Shown one piece after another: positions 46,194 to 55,754 of a DNA stretch of 64,000 bases. This stretch comes from Rhizobium gallicum bv. gallicum R602sp. Its GTDB lineage: Bacteria > Pseudomonadota > Alphaproteobacteria > Rhizobiales > Rhizobiaceae. The stretch covers positions 1,736,001 to 1,800,000 of the forward strand of contig NZ_CP006880.1 of the NCBI RefSeq assembly GCF_000816845.1, in the 5' to 3' direction. The position numbers and the translations under genes are program-made. The stretch's first letter is position 1, and the number at the start of each line of letters is the position of its first letter. The notes under the pieces were generated by a model, which saw only the letters and a program-made list of their open reading frames with translations, was not told where the DNA came from and ran no database searches.

Positions 46194-46325
46194 CTCTTGG
46201 CCGACATTTGACCCATGCCAGACGAAATGGCCGACGAAACTGCGTCCCATGCCTTTTCAGGCTGCGCAGGGATTCCAGAACGCACAGAAATACCGGTGGC
46301 GCCAGCTTGCTGCCTTCGACCTGTG

Positions 46326-46976
46326 TCACCGTGCCGTCATGCTGGCGACCAGATCACTGAACCTCTCGCCTTGTATTCCGACATGTGCCCGCAATAGACG
46401 GCGAGCCTCCTCGCAGTTTCCGGAAAAAATTGCATCGACAATGGTGCAATGTTCGGAAAAGGACGTCGACAAGCGGTTTCGTACACGTAGCTGAAGCCGC
46501 CGATAAGGCCGCAGACGCCGATGCAGTTGCAGGCACTGCTCCTCAAGGAACTCGCTGCGGCTTGCTGCGTAGATGGCCTTATGGAATTCCTCGTTGTCGT
46601 AATAATAGGCGTCGCTGTCGCCGGCCCCGGCCGACAGCTCACAGCGCCTATGGGCAGCCGTGATTGCCGCGCGAGATTCGTCATCCAGCCGGCGGGCAGC
46701 GAGCGATCCAGCCAGACCTTCGAGCTCTGCCATGACCTCAAACATCTCGAAAATTCTGTGCGGCGCCGGATCGATGACGACCGCCCCGCGGCGCGGGCGA
46801 ATCTCGACAAGCCCAATCGCATTGAGCTGCATCAGCGCTTCGCGGACGGGTGTCCGAGATACACCGAACCGGGTGGCCAACACCATTTCGTCCAGCCGTT
46901 CGCCGGGCGCGAACTCATTGGAAAGAATAGAGTTTTCAATCTCGTCTCGAAGCCACCTGCCAACGTTTTCAGACAT
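46326..46976 (-). CDS. matR: GntR/FCD regulator, probable MatR
   Basis: A 216-residue FadR-subfamily regulator with winged helix (about 5-70; FGVSRTPVREALMQL) and FCD domain (about 80-210). It is divergent from the malonyl-CoA decarboxylase gene, the same arrangement as matR-matABC of Rhizobium leguminosarum bv. trifolii, where MatR represses the operon until malonate or malonyl-CoA is present. AGGTGG precedes the ATG at 46976; the frame continues to 47021 through the operator, which I consider untranslated. Confidence 0.88.
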   Translation of the reverse strand: MSENVGRWLRDEIENSILSNEFAPGERLDEMVLATRFGVSRTPVREALMQLNAIGLVEIRPRRGAVVIDPAPHRIFEMFEVMAELEGLAGSLAARRLDDESRAAITAAHRRCELSAGAGDSDAYYYDNEEFHKAIYAASRSEFLEEQCLQLHRRLRPYRRLQLRVRNRLSTSFSEHCTIVDAIFSGNCEEARRLLRAHVGIQGERFSDLVASMTAR

Positions 46977-47007
46977 GCGTTCCACCTTGATAATACCAAA
47001 ATCAGCT

Positions 47008-47021
47008 TCTTGTATACACAA
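47008..47021. promoter_or_regulatory. Probable MatR operator
   Basis: TCTTGTATACACAA lies between matR and matA. As I recall, the MatR site of R. leguminosarum was described as TCTTGTA/TACACGA, so 13 of 14 bases agree. The dyad TTGTATACACAA is also close to the GntR box at 26908-26919. Confidence 0.7.
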
Positions 47022-47135
47022 TGATTGACATTGTACGCGATATGCGCCAGTTTAAATACTATACCGCGATGCCTCGGAAATGAGAACGGGGCGATCCGGA
47101 CGCCTTTACCGCCGCGAAGCAGGGAGGAGAATGGC

Positions 47136-48521
47136 ATGCCTGGAACCTCATTTTTCAGCGACATGCTGCAAAACATCACGGATCGCGGACGCAAGCTTTT
47201 GTTTGCGGATTCGCGCACGCCCGCGGATGCGACAAAAGTCGATTTTGAAACCCTCTGCGAAATGCTGATGTCGAGCCGCGGCGAGGCGTCCGGGATGGCC
47301 ATTGCTGCCGAGATCCTCGATCGGTGGAGTAAACTTGAAGCCGACGGCGTGCGGCAGTTTCTGCAAATGCTCTATGACAGGTTCGGGCCAGACACGGCCA
47401 AACTCGATGAGGCAATCGAAACGTATAATGCGGAAAAGAACTCCGAGACGATCACGGCGCTTCATCAGGCAGCTGAACCACGGCGCCAGGAACTCCTGCG
47501 CCGATTGAACCAAGCGCCCAATGGTACGGCCAAGCTGGTCCAGATGCGTCAGCAACTTCTCGCTTTAGCCGCGCAAGCGGACGAATATCGCGCCATCGAC
47601 ACTGACTTTGCCCACCTCTTCGGCTCCTGGTTCAATCGCGGCTTTCTCACACTTCGGCCAATCGACTGGTCGACGCCGGCTCACATTCTCGAAAAGATCA
47701 TCAAATACGAAGCCGTGCACGAGATCGCCAGTTGGGAGGAGTTGCGCCGCCGCCTGGCGCCAGCCGACCGTCGCTGCTTTGCCTTTTTCCATCCTCGCCT
47801 CGCAGACGAACCGCTTGTCTTCGTCGAGGTGGCACTCACGCGGTCGGTACCAAACACCATCGCGGACGTGCTCGACGAAGGCAGAGAGCAGATCAACGCC
47901 GACGAGGCGACGACGGCTGTCTTCTATTCGATCTCCAATTGCCAGGACGGCCTCCGCGGAATCTCCTTCGGCAACTTTCTGATCAAGCAGGTCGTCGAGG
48001 ACCTGCGGCGAGACCTGCCCGGATTGAAGAATTTTGTGACGCTCTCGCCCGTTCCAGGCTTTGCCCGCTGGCTCGCCAAAGCGCGTGCCTCGACAGCCGG
48101 CCCGCTGCCGTCGGATGCCGATCGCAAGGCCCTGGCGCTACTTGACGATCCGAGATGGGCAGACGACGCGGCGAAGGCGGCTGAGGTGGAGCGCGTGTTG
48201 CTGCCGCTTGCGGCGCGCTATTTTTTGATCGAACGCACGCCGCAGGGTCGCCCGCTTGATCCCGTCGCCCGTTTCCATCTGGGCAACGGGGCGCGGCTGG
48301 AAAGACTGAATTTTCTCGGCGACCACTCGGCCAGGGCGATGGCACAGGCGCACGGTCTGATGGTCAACTATCTCTACAAGCTCGACGACATCGTAGCCAA
48401 TCACGAGGCACTTGCGCAACGTGGTGAAGTTGCAGCCTCACCGGCTGTCAAAAATTTCCTCGGCCGGAACGGGGACGCCACAAAGGTCGTCAGGCTTCGC
48501 GGACTTTCGCGCGAATCGTGA
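47136..48521 (+). CDS. matA: Malonyl-CoA decarboxylase
   Basis: A 461-residue malonyl-CoA decarboxylase that converts malonyl-CoA to acetyl-CoA and CO2. The helical N-terminal domain covers about 1-150. The catalytic GNAT-like domain contains RRLAPADRRCFAFFHPRLAD, EVALTRSVPNTIADVLDE, FYSISNCQDGLRGISFGNFL and VARFHLGNGARLERLNFLGD with the Ser and His expected of the family. AGGGAGGAGA precedes the ATG at 47136. It leads the matABC operon. Confidence 0.93.
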   Translation: MPGTSFFSDMLQNITDRGRKLLFADSRTPADATKVDFETLCEMLMSSRGEASGMAIAAEILDRWSKLEADGVRQFLQMLYDRFGPDTAKLDEAIETYNAEKNSETITALHQAAEPRRQELLRRLNQAPNGTAKLVQMRQQLLALAAQADEYRAIDTDFAHLFGSWFNRGFLTLRPIDWSTPAHILEKIIKYEAVHEIASWEELRRRLAPADRRCFAFFHPRLADEPLVFVEVALTRSVPNTIADVLDEGREQINADEATTAVFYSISNCQDGLRGISFGNFLIKQVVEDLRRDLPGLKNFVTLSPVPGFARWLAKARASTAGPLPSDADRKALALLDDPRWADDAAKAAEVERVLLPLAARYFLIERTPQGRPLDPVARFHLGNGARLERLNFLGDHSARAMAQAHGLMVNYLYKLDDIVANHEALAQRGEVAASPAVKNFLGRNGDATKVVRLRGLSRES

Positions 48522-48544
48522 AACAGCAATTGGAGGAGGGCGAC

Positions 48545-50059
48545 ATGAGCAACCATCTTTTCGACGCCATACGGGCCGCCGCACCCGGAAATGCCCCATT
48601 CATCCGCATCAATGGCGGACGGATCTGGACCTACGACGAGGCGCTGGACCTTTCTGGCCGCATCGCCAGTGCGATCGACGCCCTCGGAATTCGCCCCGGC
48701 GATCGTGTTGCGGTGCAGGTGGAAAAGAGCGCTGAAGCCCTGATCCTCTACCTGGCCTGCCTTCGCTGTGGCGCTGTCTATCTGCCACTGAATACAGCCT
48801 ACACGCTCGCCGAACTCGACTACTTCATTGGCGATGCCGAACCGCGCCTGGTTGTGGTCTCGCCGGCTCAGCGTGAGGCGGTCGCAACAATTGCGGTGGC
48901 GCATGGCGCAATCGTCGAAACGCTTGACGCAGACGGTGCAGGCTCGTTGCTCGATCTAGCACGGGACGAACCGCTTGATTTCGTGGATGCGTCATGTTCG
49001 GCAGATGATCTGGCGGCGATCCTTTACACCTCAGGAACCACGGGCCGCTCCAAGGGGGCGATGCTCACGCATGAAAATCTCCTTTCAAACGCCACGACCT
49101 TGCGCGATTGCTGGCACGTTACATCCGGCGATCGTCTGATCCACGCATTGCCCATCTTCCACACGCACGGGCTGTTCGTGGCCACCAACGTCACTTTGCT
49201 TGCCGGTGCCTCGATGTTCCTGCTGTCGAAATTCGATGCGGACGAGGTCGTGGCGCTGATGCCGCAGGCGACCATGCTGATGGGTGTCCCGACCTTTTAC
49301 GTGCGCCTCCTGCAGAGCCGCCGCCTCGACAAGCAGGCGGTCGCGAATATGCGCCTCTTCGTTTCTGGTTCGGCGCCCCTGCTTGCCGAAACGCATGTCG
49401 AGTTCGAAAAGCGCACCGGTCATGCCATCCTTGAGCGCTACGGGATGACCGAAACCAACATGAACACGTCCAATCCCTATGACGGAGCGCGGATCGCCGG
49501 AACGGTCGGCTTGCCGCTTCCTGGAGTGACAGTGCGCGTTACGGATCCGGCCACCGGCGCCGTGCTGCGGCACGATGAAACCGGGATGATCGAAATCAAG
49601 GGGCCGAACGTCTTCAAGGGCTACTGGCGAATGCCGGAAAAGACGTTAGCCGAATTCAACTCCGACGGGTTCTTCATCACCGGCGACCTCGGCAAGATCG
49701 ACACGGACGGCTATGTCCACATTGTCGGCCGTAGCAAGGACCTGGTGATTTCCGGCGGATACAACATCTACCCCAAGGAGGTCGAAGGCGAGATCGACCA
49801 ACTCGATGGCGTCGCCGAAAGTGCCGTCATCGGAATTCCTCATCCCGATTTCGGAGAGGGCGTCACGGCCATCGTTGTGCGCAAACCCAATACGGCGCTT
49901 GACGAAGGCGCCATTCTTCATGCGCTCCACGACCGGCTCGCACGGTACAAGCAGCCGAAGCGCATCATCTTCGCCGAGGATTTGCCGCGCAATGCCATGG
50001 GCAAGGTGCAGAAGAACGTTCTTCGGCAGAGATACGCCGACCTTTACGCAAAAACCTGA
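48545..50059 (+). CDS. matB: Malonyl-CoA synthetase
   Basis: A 504-residue acyl-CoA synthetase of the ANL superfamily that activates malonate with ATP and CoA. Motifs: YTSGTTGRSKGA (P-loop-like), YGMTETN, GYWRMPEKT, the hinge region TGDLGKIDTDGYVHIVGRSK, and the catalytic Lys in PRNAMGKVQKN near the end. The Arg in YDGARIAGTVG fits MatB malonate specificity. It begins 23 bases after matA with a GGAGGAGG site. Confidence 0.93.
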   Translation: MSNHLFDAIRAAAPGNAPFIRINGGRIWTYDEALDLSGRIASAIDALGIRPGDRVAVQVEKSAEALILYLACLRCGAVYLPLNTAYTLAELDYFIGDAEPRLVVVSPAQREAVATIAVAHGAIVETLDADGAGSLLDLARDEPLDFVDASCSADDLAAILYTSGTTGRSKGAMLTHENLLSNATTLRDCWHVTSGDRLIHALPIFHTHGLFVATNVTLLAGASMFLLSKFDADEVVALMPQATMLMGVPTFYVRLLQSRRLDKQAVANMRLFVSGSAPLLAETHVEFEKRTGHAILERYGMTETNMNTSNPYDGARIAGTVGLPLPGVTVRVTDPATGAVLRHDETGMIEIKGPNVFKGYWRMPEKTLAEFNSDGFFITGDLGKIDTDGYVHIVGRSKDLVISGGYNIYPKEVEGEIDQLDGVAESAVIGIPHPDFGEGVTAIVVRKPNTALDEGAILHALHDRLARYKQPKRIIFAEDLPRNAMGKVQKNVLRQRYADLYAKT

Positions 50060-50155
50060 TCCGCCTGCGCGCCTTCTGGGAGGACGGCGCGCAGACATTT
50101 TCAATTGTTGCAAACGAAAAGCTGCCGGCGCGAGAGCGCCGGAGGGAGGGGAATC

Positions 50156-51502
50156 ATGAGCGTCGAAATACTATCCATACTCTTGTTGATCGGCATGTTT
50201 GTCGTCGCAACGATCCAGCCAATCAACATGGGCGCACTTGCTTTCGCCTGCACGTTCCTGCTCGGCACGCTGATAATCGGTATGAAAGCCAACGATATCT
50301 TCGCAGGCTTTCCGAGCGATCTATTCCTCACTCTGGTCGCCGTGACCTACCTTTTTGCGATCGCGCAGATCAACGGCACCATCGACTGGCTTGTTGAATG
50401 CGCCGTCCGCCTGGTCCGAGGGCATGTCGCATGGATCCCCTGGGTGATGTTCCTGGTCGCTGCGGTCATTACCGGCTTTGGAGCGCTGGGGCCGGCAGCC
50501 GTGGCCATCCTTGCGCCAGTGGCGCTGAGCTTTGCCGTGCAATACAGGATTCACCCGGTGATGATGGGCCTGATGGTCATCCACGGCGCACAGGCCGGCG
50601 GCTTTTCGCCGATCAGTGTCTATGGCGGCATTACCAATCAGATCGTCGCGAAGGCGGGCCTGCCCTTGGCTCCGACATCGCTATTCCTCTCCAGCTTCTT
50701 CTTCAATCTGGCGATTGCCGTACTGGTGTTCTTCGTTTTTGGCGGTGCGCGAGTAATGAAGCAGCAATCGGTATTGTTCGGCCCCTTGCCCGAACTGCAC
50801 CCTGAAGGCGTATCGGCATCGATCAGAGGCCATGGGGGCACGCCCGCAAAGCCGATCAGAGAGCATGCCTACGGCACGGCCGCCGACACAGCTGCAACAT
50901 TCCGCCTCACCAGCGAGCGGATATCCACCTTGATCGGCTTGACGGCTCTCGGCATCGGTGCCCTGGTCTTCAAGTTCAATGTAGGGCTGGTCGCCATGAC
51001 TGTCGCAGTTGCTCTCGCGCTGCTGTCACCGAAAACTCAAAAGGCGGCAATAGACAAGGTAAGCTGGTCGACCGTGCTGCTGATTGCCGGCATCATTACC
51101 TATGTCGGCGTCATGGAAAAAGCCGGCACGGTCGACTATGTCGCGCAGGGCATTTCAAGTCTCGGCATGCCGCTCCTGGTTGCGCTGCTGCTCTGCTTCA
51201 CGGGCGCCATCGTCTCGGCCTTTGCATCCTCGACAGCGCTCCTTGGCGCCATCATTCCCTTGGCGGTGCCATTCCTGCTGCAAGGTCATATCAGCGCCGT
51301 CGGCGTGGTAGCGGCAATCGCGATCTCGACGACCATCGTTGATACCAGCCCGTTTTCCACCAACGGCGCACTCGTCGTTGCCAACGCCCCGGATGACAAA
51401 CGCGAGAAGGTGCTGCGTCAACTGCTGATTTACAGCGCCCTGATCGCGATCATCGGGCCGCTGGTTGCCTGGTTGGTCTTCGTCGTGCCTGGGTTCGTCT
51501 GA
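50156..51502 (+). CDS. matC: Malonate/dicarboxylate carrier MatC
   Basis: A 448-residue inner-membrane secondary transporter with about 11-12 hydrophobic segments. GFGALGPAAVAILAPVALSF, a GGFSPISVYGG segment (about 160) and STTIVDTSPFSTNGALVV (about 400) form the two inverted substrate loops of the DASS/CitMHS-like MatC family. It imports malonate for MatB. It follows matB by 97 bases with a GGAGGGAGGGG site and is followed by a hairpin. Confidence 0.93.
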   Translation: MSVEILSILLLIGMFVVATIQPINMGALAFACTFLLGTLIIGMKANDIFAGFPSDLFLTLVAVTYLFAIAQINGTIDWLVECAVRLVRGHVAWIPWVMFLVAAVITGFGALGPAAVAILAPVALSFAVQYRIHPVMMGLMVIHGAQAGGFSPISVYGGITNQIVAKAGLPLAPTSLFLSSFFFNLAIAVLVFFVFGGARVMKQQSVLFGPLPELHPEGVSASIRGHGGTPAKPIREHAYGTAADTAATFRLTSERISTLIGLTALGIGALVFKFNVGLVAMTVAVALALLSPKTQKAAIDKVSWSTVLLIAGIITYVGVMEKAGTVDYVAQGISSLGMPLLVALLLCFTGAIVSAFASSTALLGAIIPLAVPFLLQGHISAVGVVAAIAISTTIVDTSPFSTNGALVVANAPDDKREKVLRQLLIYSALIAIIGPLVAWLVFVVPGFV

Positions 51503-51547
51503 CGCAGCGTGCCGCAGCCGAATGCAACTGTCTGCCGACGGTGAAAT

Positions 51548-51581
51548 TGCCGGCGCCCGTCAGATCCTATGGGCGTCGGCA
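51548..51581 (+). terminator. Hairpin after matC
   Basis: TGCCGGCGCCC (51548-51558) pairs with GGGCGTCGGCA (51571-51581) over 11 bases, one of them a G-U pair, with a 12-base loop. It starts 46 bases after the matC stop and probably ends the operon. Confidence 0.5.
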
Positions 51582-52217
51582 CCCAGCCGGGCGCAACTCG
51601 GCTAAGCAGCCCACTCCCCTCGCAGTGCCATGCGCGAAAGTCGCGGGCTTGGATACAGACCCGCGGCAACGCCGCTGGCCGGCAACGCCACGGGGGTTCT
51701 CGATTCTGCAGTTGCATCGCGCCTTACACGGAATGCGGCTCGGTCAGATCGCCGGATCGTTAGAACATGCGACGAAATACAAAGTCGGTAACGCAAGCGG
51801 CCGGCTGCTATGATGAGGCGAAACAGCTTCGGACGGACAGCCGGATCAGTGACCTTAAGACAGCTTTTTTGACACACTCCCGGTCACCACACGAAACACC
51901 TGTCCGGAGCCACTGCGTCCCGCGTCCGAAATTACGCGCCAAACAATCGGCGGCCCCAATAGAGCGATATTTGAACTGACGGTCGTATTGCGCAAGCAGA
52001 TGGGCCAGCCGCTCCAGTGCAGCAATCGGCAGCCCGCCCTCGATGCGCGATATCAACCCGAATGGCGACCGAAGAGCCACCTCCCTTGGCAGGAAAGCCC
52101 AAGTACGTTTTCAACGTCTTCAAAGGCCAACATAATCAAATCCTCGGTCCAGATGAGGCTCCTTCCGGCTGCGGAACCATCACGCCTTGGCCAGCTCCCA
52201 AATGCGCCTATGTGCGG
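51582..52217. other. Gene-poor gap with possible RES-Xre antitoxin remnant on the minus strand
   Basis: No intact gene is visible here. On the minus strand near 52050-51950 one frame reads ISRIEGGLPIAALERLAHLL followed by RSIGAADCLARN. This resembles the GLPxxALxxLA and LARR segments of Xre/MbcA/ParS-type antitoxins. Flanking frames are shifted and the C-terminal toxin-binding part is absent. The rest of the gap holds nothing I can name. Confidence 0.25.
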
Positions 52218-53108
52218 TCAGATCAAGATACGATCGAGTGCGTCTTTCACTCTTGGCATGTCTGTTGGCGGCAAAGGCAGTATTGGCCGTGGTGGCGCGG
52301 CGCGACAAAGGCCAAGGGCGTCAGCTATCGCGTACATTACGCGGAAACTGCCAAACTCCTTGAACAGGCTCCACAAGGGTTGAAAGGCCTGATCGAGGCG
52401 TTCGACCTCGCGGGCGTCTCCTGCTTGGGCTGCTCTCGTCAGAGCAACGGCTTCGGAAGGCAACAAGCCAGCGATCACGCTGTACCAGGCGTCGCAGCCC
52501 GCCAGCAGTGCGTCGGCTGCGCCCCAATCGCCGCTATAGCCGATTGCGAAGCCATCCGGCGTGCGCCTTCGCAAACGCGTAATTTCAGCCTTAACATTCC
52601 CATGGGTGGGAAGCGGCATTTTCACGGCGACAATGTTCGGTGCGCTCGCCAGACGGACGATCAGATCGTCGGTGAAGGTGAAGCGGGTGGTGCTCGGGTT
52701 GTTGTAGATGCACAAGGGCAGTTCACCCGCTTCCGCAACGGCCAGAATATGCTGAAAGACCTCCTCGTCCGTCAGGGGAGTATAGGACATGGGAGCCAAC
52801 AGAAGACCATTCGCTCCCGCCTTCCTGGCATCACGGGCATGGGCCTGCGCCTCGTCGGTTCTCAGCGCGCCGACACCGACGATGACAGGTATCTTCCCGC
52901 CAACGCACGCCATTGCCGACTCGACGGCACGCTGTCGCTCGTGTCTCGAAAGAAAAGCGTAACCGCCGGTGCTTCCCAGCAATCCGATCGAGTCGGCGCG
53001 GGCCGCGGAAATGCGTTCGAGGAGGCGTGCGAGCGCGGCCGTGTCGACACGTCCGGAGGCATCCGTGGGCGTGATTGAGAAAGCCGAGAGGCCAGTGAAG
53101 AGCTTCAT
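52218..53108 (-). CDS. Dihydrodipicolinate synthase family protein
   Basis: A 296-residue DapA/NAL family TIM barrel. Schiff-base Lys163 (IVAVKMPLP) and Tyr135 (CIYNNPST) are present; the anion loop reads LGSTGGY (44-50), with Gly in place of the Glu of GTTGE. That change suggests a substrate other than that of true DapA. A LysE-type exporter gene lies 16 bases upstream in the same direction, so they may form one unit. GGGGAAAG precedes the ATG at 53108. Confidence 0.88.
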   Translation of the reverse strand: MKLFTGLSAFSITPTDASGRVDTAALARLLERISAARADSIGLLGSTGGYAFLSRHERQRAVESAMACVGGKIPVIVGVGALRTDEAQAHARDARKAGANGLLLAPMSYTPLTDEEVFQHILAVAEAGELPLCIYNNPSTTRFTFTDDLIVRLASAPNIVAVKMPLPTHGNVKAEITRLRRRTPDGFAIGYSGDWGAADALLAGCDAWYSVIAGLLPSEAVALTRAAQAGDAREVERLDQAFQPLWSLFKEFGSFRVMYAIADALGLCRAAPPRPILPLPPTDMPRVKDALDRILI

Positions 53109-53124
53109 GATGCTTTCCCCATAC

Positions 53125-53775
53125 TTACGTGCGCGCCAATAACAGCCGGAGACCGGCAACACCGAAAAACAAGGCCAGTACTCCTTCGATCCAGCGCCTC
53201 GCGCGACTGTACAGGCGAACCATGGGTGCGGTCGAGAAAATGACCGCATAGCCGCAAAAGATGGTCACGCTCAACACCGCGCAACCGCCAAGGATCGTCG
53301 CAAGCGTGTGCCATGACGAGTTTGGGCCAAGACCCAGCGTCACCAAGGCGATCCACGCAAGGATCGATTTCGGATTGCTAAGGTGCATAAGTAAGCCGCG
53401 CCGGTAGAGTTCTGCTCCCGACACCGCGGCACCATTTCGCCCCGTATGCGACACAGCCTGATCGCTCGAAGCAAGTGCCGCTTTACCCGCCTTGAAGGCG
53501 AGATAAAGAAGATAAAGACCGCCGAAGATTTTCAGTACGATCAGCGCTTCCGCATAGCGGGTCAAGATTGCTGAGACACCTGTTGCAGCCATCGCACCCC
53601 AGAAGATCGAACCGCTGACCACGCCGGCAGCGAGTATGAGGGCTGCACGCCGCCCGTTATGCATCGCCACCCCCATGATCCGCATATTGCTGGGGCCGGG
53701 GCTTCCGGCTGCGATCACATAGGCTGTGTAGACAATCAGGAGATGGTGGAGTTCGGCAGTCAATCTGAGGCCCAA
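53125..53775 (-). CDS. LysE/RhtB family amino-acid exporter
   Basis: A 216-residue RhtB-type exporter with about six membrane helices. SPGPSNMRIMG (about 25-35) is the family signature at the end of helix 1, and HLSNPKSILAW (about 130-140) the re-entrant motif. The only in-frame start before the signature appears to be TTG (53775, or 53763), with no strong ribosome-binding site, so the start is uncertain. Probably exports amino acids or analogues; co-directional with the DapA-like gene. Confidence 0.85.
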   Translation of the reverse strand: MGLRLTAELHHLLIVYTAYVIAAGSPGPSNMRIMGVAMHNGRRAALILAAGVVSGSIFWGAMAATGVSAILTRYAEALIVLKIFGGLYLLYLAFKAGKAALASSDQAVSHTGRNGAAVSGAELYRRGLLMHLSNPKSILAWIALVTLGLGPNSSWHTLATILGGCAVLSVTIFCGYAVIFSTAPMVRLYSRARRWIEGVLALFFGVAGLRLLLART

Positions 53776-53939
53776 TCATGCTGTTGGTTGTTACGGAAGG
53801 TCGGTCGAAACGTAACGTGCAAACCAGGCGCCTGTCTCTGTCTTTTGGGCGCCACGATCGAATTTTTTATGACGTCGCCAAAAGCGGGATGGCGGATCGT
53901 GCACTTTCGACCCCTGCGGACATCCCGGCAGATCCGTGG

Positions 53940-54548
53940 CTACATCTCCCTCAATAGGTTGAAGGCAATCATCCACATCGTAAAAGTAATGAGGGTTTCC
54001 AGGATTCGCCACGATGCCGGCTTCGAGAAGATCGGCCGTAGCCAGGTCGCACCGTAGCCAAGCGAAAAGAAGAACAGAAACGAGCCGGTTGCGGCTCCCG
54101 ACGCGAACGATACCTCGTATCCCGGAAACCGGGTCGAGATGGTACCAAGCAGCATGACCGTATCAAGGTAGACGTGCGGGTTGAGCCAGGTAAGGGCAAG
54201 ACAGGTCGCAAGAGTCGCTCGAAAATTCGATAGACCCGCCTCCTGCACCGCCAGCGCTCCCGACGAGCGAAAGGCGGAATAGAGGCTTTTGCCGCCGTAC
54301 CAGATTAAGAACGCCGCTCCTCCATAGCGCATTGCCGGATCGAGCCAGGGTAGCCATGCGCTGATCTGCCGGAAACTGGTTACGCCCAGCGTGATGAGCA
54401 CAGCGTCCGACAAACCACAAGCGAGGCAGACGGCGAATACATGCTCGTTGCGCAGGCCCTGGCGCAGCACGAACGCGTTCTGCGCGCCAATCGCGACAAT
54501 CAGACTAAGCCCCATCATGAGGCCGGTTCCAAAAACCGGAAAGTTCAC
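53940..54548 (-). CDS. LysE/ArgO family basic amino-acid exporter
   Basis: A 202-residue exporter with six hydrophobic helices. The signature AIGAQNAFVLRQGLRNEHV (about 20-38) and LTWLNPHVYLDTVMLLG are those of LysE/ArgO, which export lysine and arginine when these accumulate. It is divergent from an ArgP/LysG-type LysR regulator, the classic partner that activates such exporters. The 164 bases before the next gene hold nothing recognised. Confidence 0.92.
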   Translation of the reverse strand: MNFPVFGTGLMMGLSLIVAIGAQNAFVLRQGLRNEHVFAVCLACGLSDAVLITLGVTSFRQISAWLPWLDPAMRYGGAAFLIWYGGKSLYSAFRSSGALAVQEAGLSNFRATLATCLALTWLNPHVYLDTVMLLGTISTRFPGYEVSFASGAATGSFLFFFSLGYGATWLRPIFSKPASWRILETLITFTMWMIAFNLLREM

Positions 54549-54606
54549 CTTGAAATGCTCCCGAAATATCGAGACTTTCCGCTATCGTATCCCGACGACT
54601 TAGGAT

Positions 54607-54623
54607 AGTTAATGTTGCTAACT
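54607..54623. promoter_or_regulatory. Candidate LysG/ArgP operator
   Basis: AGTTA (54607-54611) and TAACT (54619-54623) form an inverted repeat around seven bases and include a T-N11-A core. It lies between the divergent exporter and LysR genes, 22 bases from the regulator start. Confidence 0.45.
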
Positions 54624-54644
54624 CCGATTAAGCAAAACTAACTC

Positions 54645-55544
54645 ATGATCGACTATTCCGCTCTCCGCGCCGTATCCGCGGTCGTTCAAACAGGCAGCTT
54701 CGAAAAGGCCGCCGGCATTCTCAACGTCACGCCCTCGGCCGTCTCGCAGCGGGTGAAACAGCTTGAGGAACGTCTTGGCATCGTTCTGGTCGTGCGGGGC
54801 ACCCCGTGCACTGCAACGGAGAAGGGAGAATGGCTCTGCCGGCACATGGAGAATGTCGGCATGCTCGAAGCAGACCTGTTCAAGCATCTACCCGCCCTTG
54901 TCGATCCGGCCAAACCCGAGCCTAGGGTGACGCTGCACATTGCGACGAATGCCGACAGTCTTGGAACATGGTTCCTTACGGCCATGTCCAGTTTCGCCAG
55001 ACGCTCTGCGTACCTCTTCAATATTGCGATCGATGACGAGGACCATACCGCCGAATGGCTACGGCGCGGGCAGGTGATCGCTGCCGTCTCCAGCCTGGAA
55101 AAGCCGGTTCAGGGCTGCCGGCACATGTTTCTCGGCGCGCTCCGCTATCACGCAACGGCGAGCCCCGATTTTGTTTCCCGGCATTTCCCGCAGGGCGTTA
55201 CGGCAGAGGCTATCGGCAATGCGCCCGCCTTGACCTTCAATCAAAAGGACAGGCTCCAGAGCCGGTGGATACGTCAGGTGCTCGGAGAAGACCTTAGCCC
55301 TGCGACCCATTGGCTACCTTCGACGCAGGCTTTTATCGAAGCCAGTCTTTCCGGCATGGGATGGGGCATGAACCCGGCCCCGCTCGTGCGCGTGCACTTG
55401 GACTCCGGGCGTCTGGTGGAACTGATCCCGCAAACGCCACTGGACGTTCCTCTGTACTGGCAAATGAACCGTCTAGCGTCGGAACGGCTGGTTGACCTGA
55501 CGCGCGAAGTCATGACCGTAGCCAAGCATCAACTGTTGAGCTGA
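54645..55544 (+). CDS. LysR family regulator, ArgP/LysG type
   Basis: A 299-residue LysR protein. MIDYSALRAVSAVVQTGSFE opens the DNA-binding domain and VTPSAVSQRVKQLEERLG is the helix-turn-helix; FNQKDRLQSRW and GMGWGMNPAPLV in the effector domain are typical of ArgP/IciA/LysG. Members sense lysine or arginine and activate the divergent exporter gene. Length and position fit exactly. Confidence 0.93.
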   Translation: MIDYSALRAVSAVVQTGSFEKAAGILNVTPSAVSQRVKQLEERLGIVLVVRGTPCTATEKGEWLCRHMENVGMLEADLFKHLPALVDPAKPEPRVTLHIATNADSLGTWFLTAMSSFARRSAYLFNIAIDDEDHTAEWLRRGQVIAAVSSLEKPVQGCRHMFLGALRYHATASPDFVSRHFPQGVTAEAIGNAPALTFNQKDRLQSRWIRQVLGEDLSPATHWLPSTQAFIEASLSGMGWGMNPAPLVRVHLDSGRLVELIPQTPLDVPLYWQMNRLASERLVDLTREVMTVAKHQLLS

Positions 55545-55593
55545 AAAGAAGCGCAAATGTCATCCCTGATCGAAGACGACTATTTCATCATCT

Positions 55594-55735
55594 ATGATTC
55601 GATGCCTTACAGATCACGATTCCTGGTTCCGTGCTAAAGTACTGCAAGCCCTCGAGGATAGGCGAGCCGACATCGAAGACGCCGACGCCGATAAGCATTT
55701 CAGTACACACCGGTCAGCGCCACTGCTTAAGGCAA
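55594..55735 (+). pseudogene. Remnant antitoxin of a RelB/ParD type
   Basis: A short frame reads HDSWFRAKVLQALEDRRADI followed by EDADADKHFSTHRSAPLLKA, the C-terminal pattern of small RelB/ParD-like antitoxins (HDxWFRxxVxxALxDPRP). The N-terminal DNA-binding half is not recognisable. It directly precedes a frameshifted ParE-like toxin remnant, so the two were a toxin-antitoxin pair. Confidence 0.55.
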
Positions 55736-55754
55736 GCGAGACTGATGAGACAAG

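Noticed and set aside
51602..51877. 91-codon minus-strand frame after matC
   Set aside because: Arg/Ser-rich, no domain, no ribosome-binding site and overlaps the end of the probable matC terminator.
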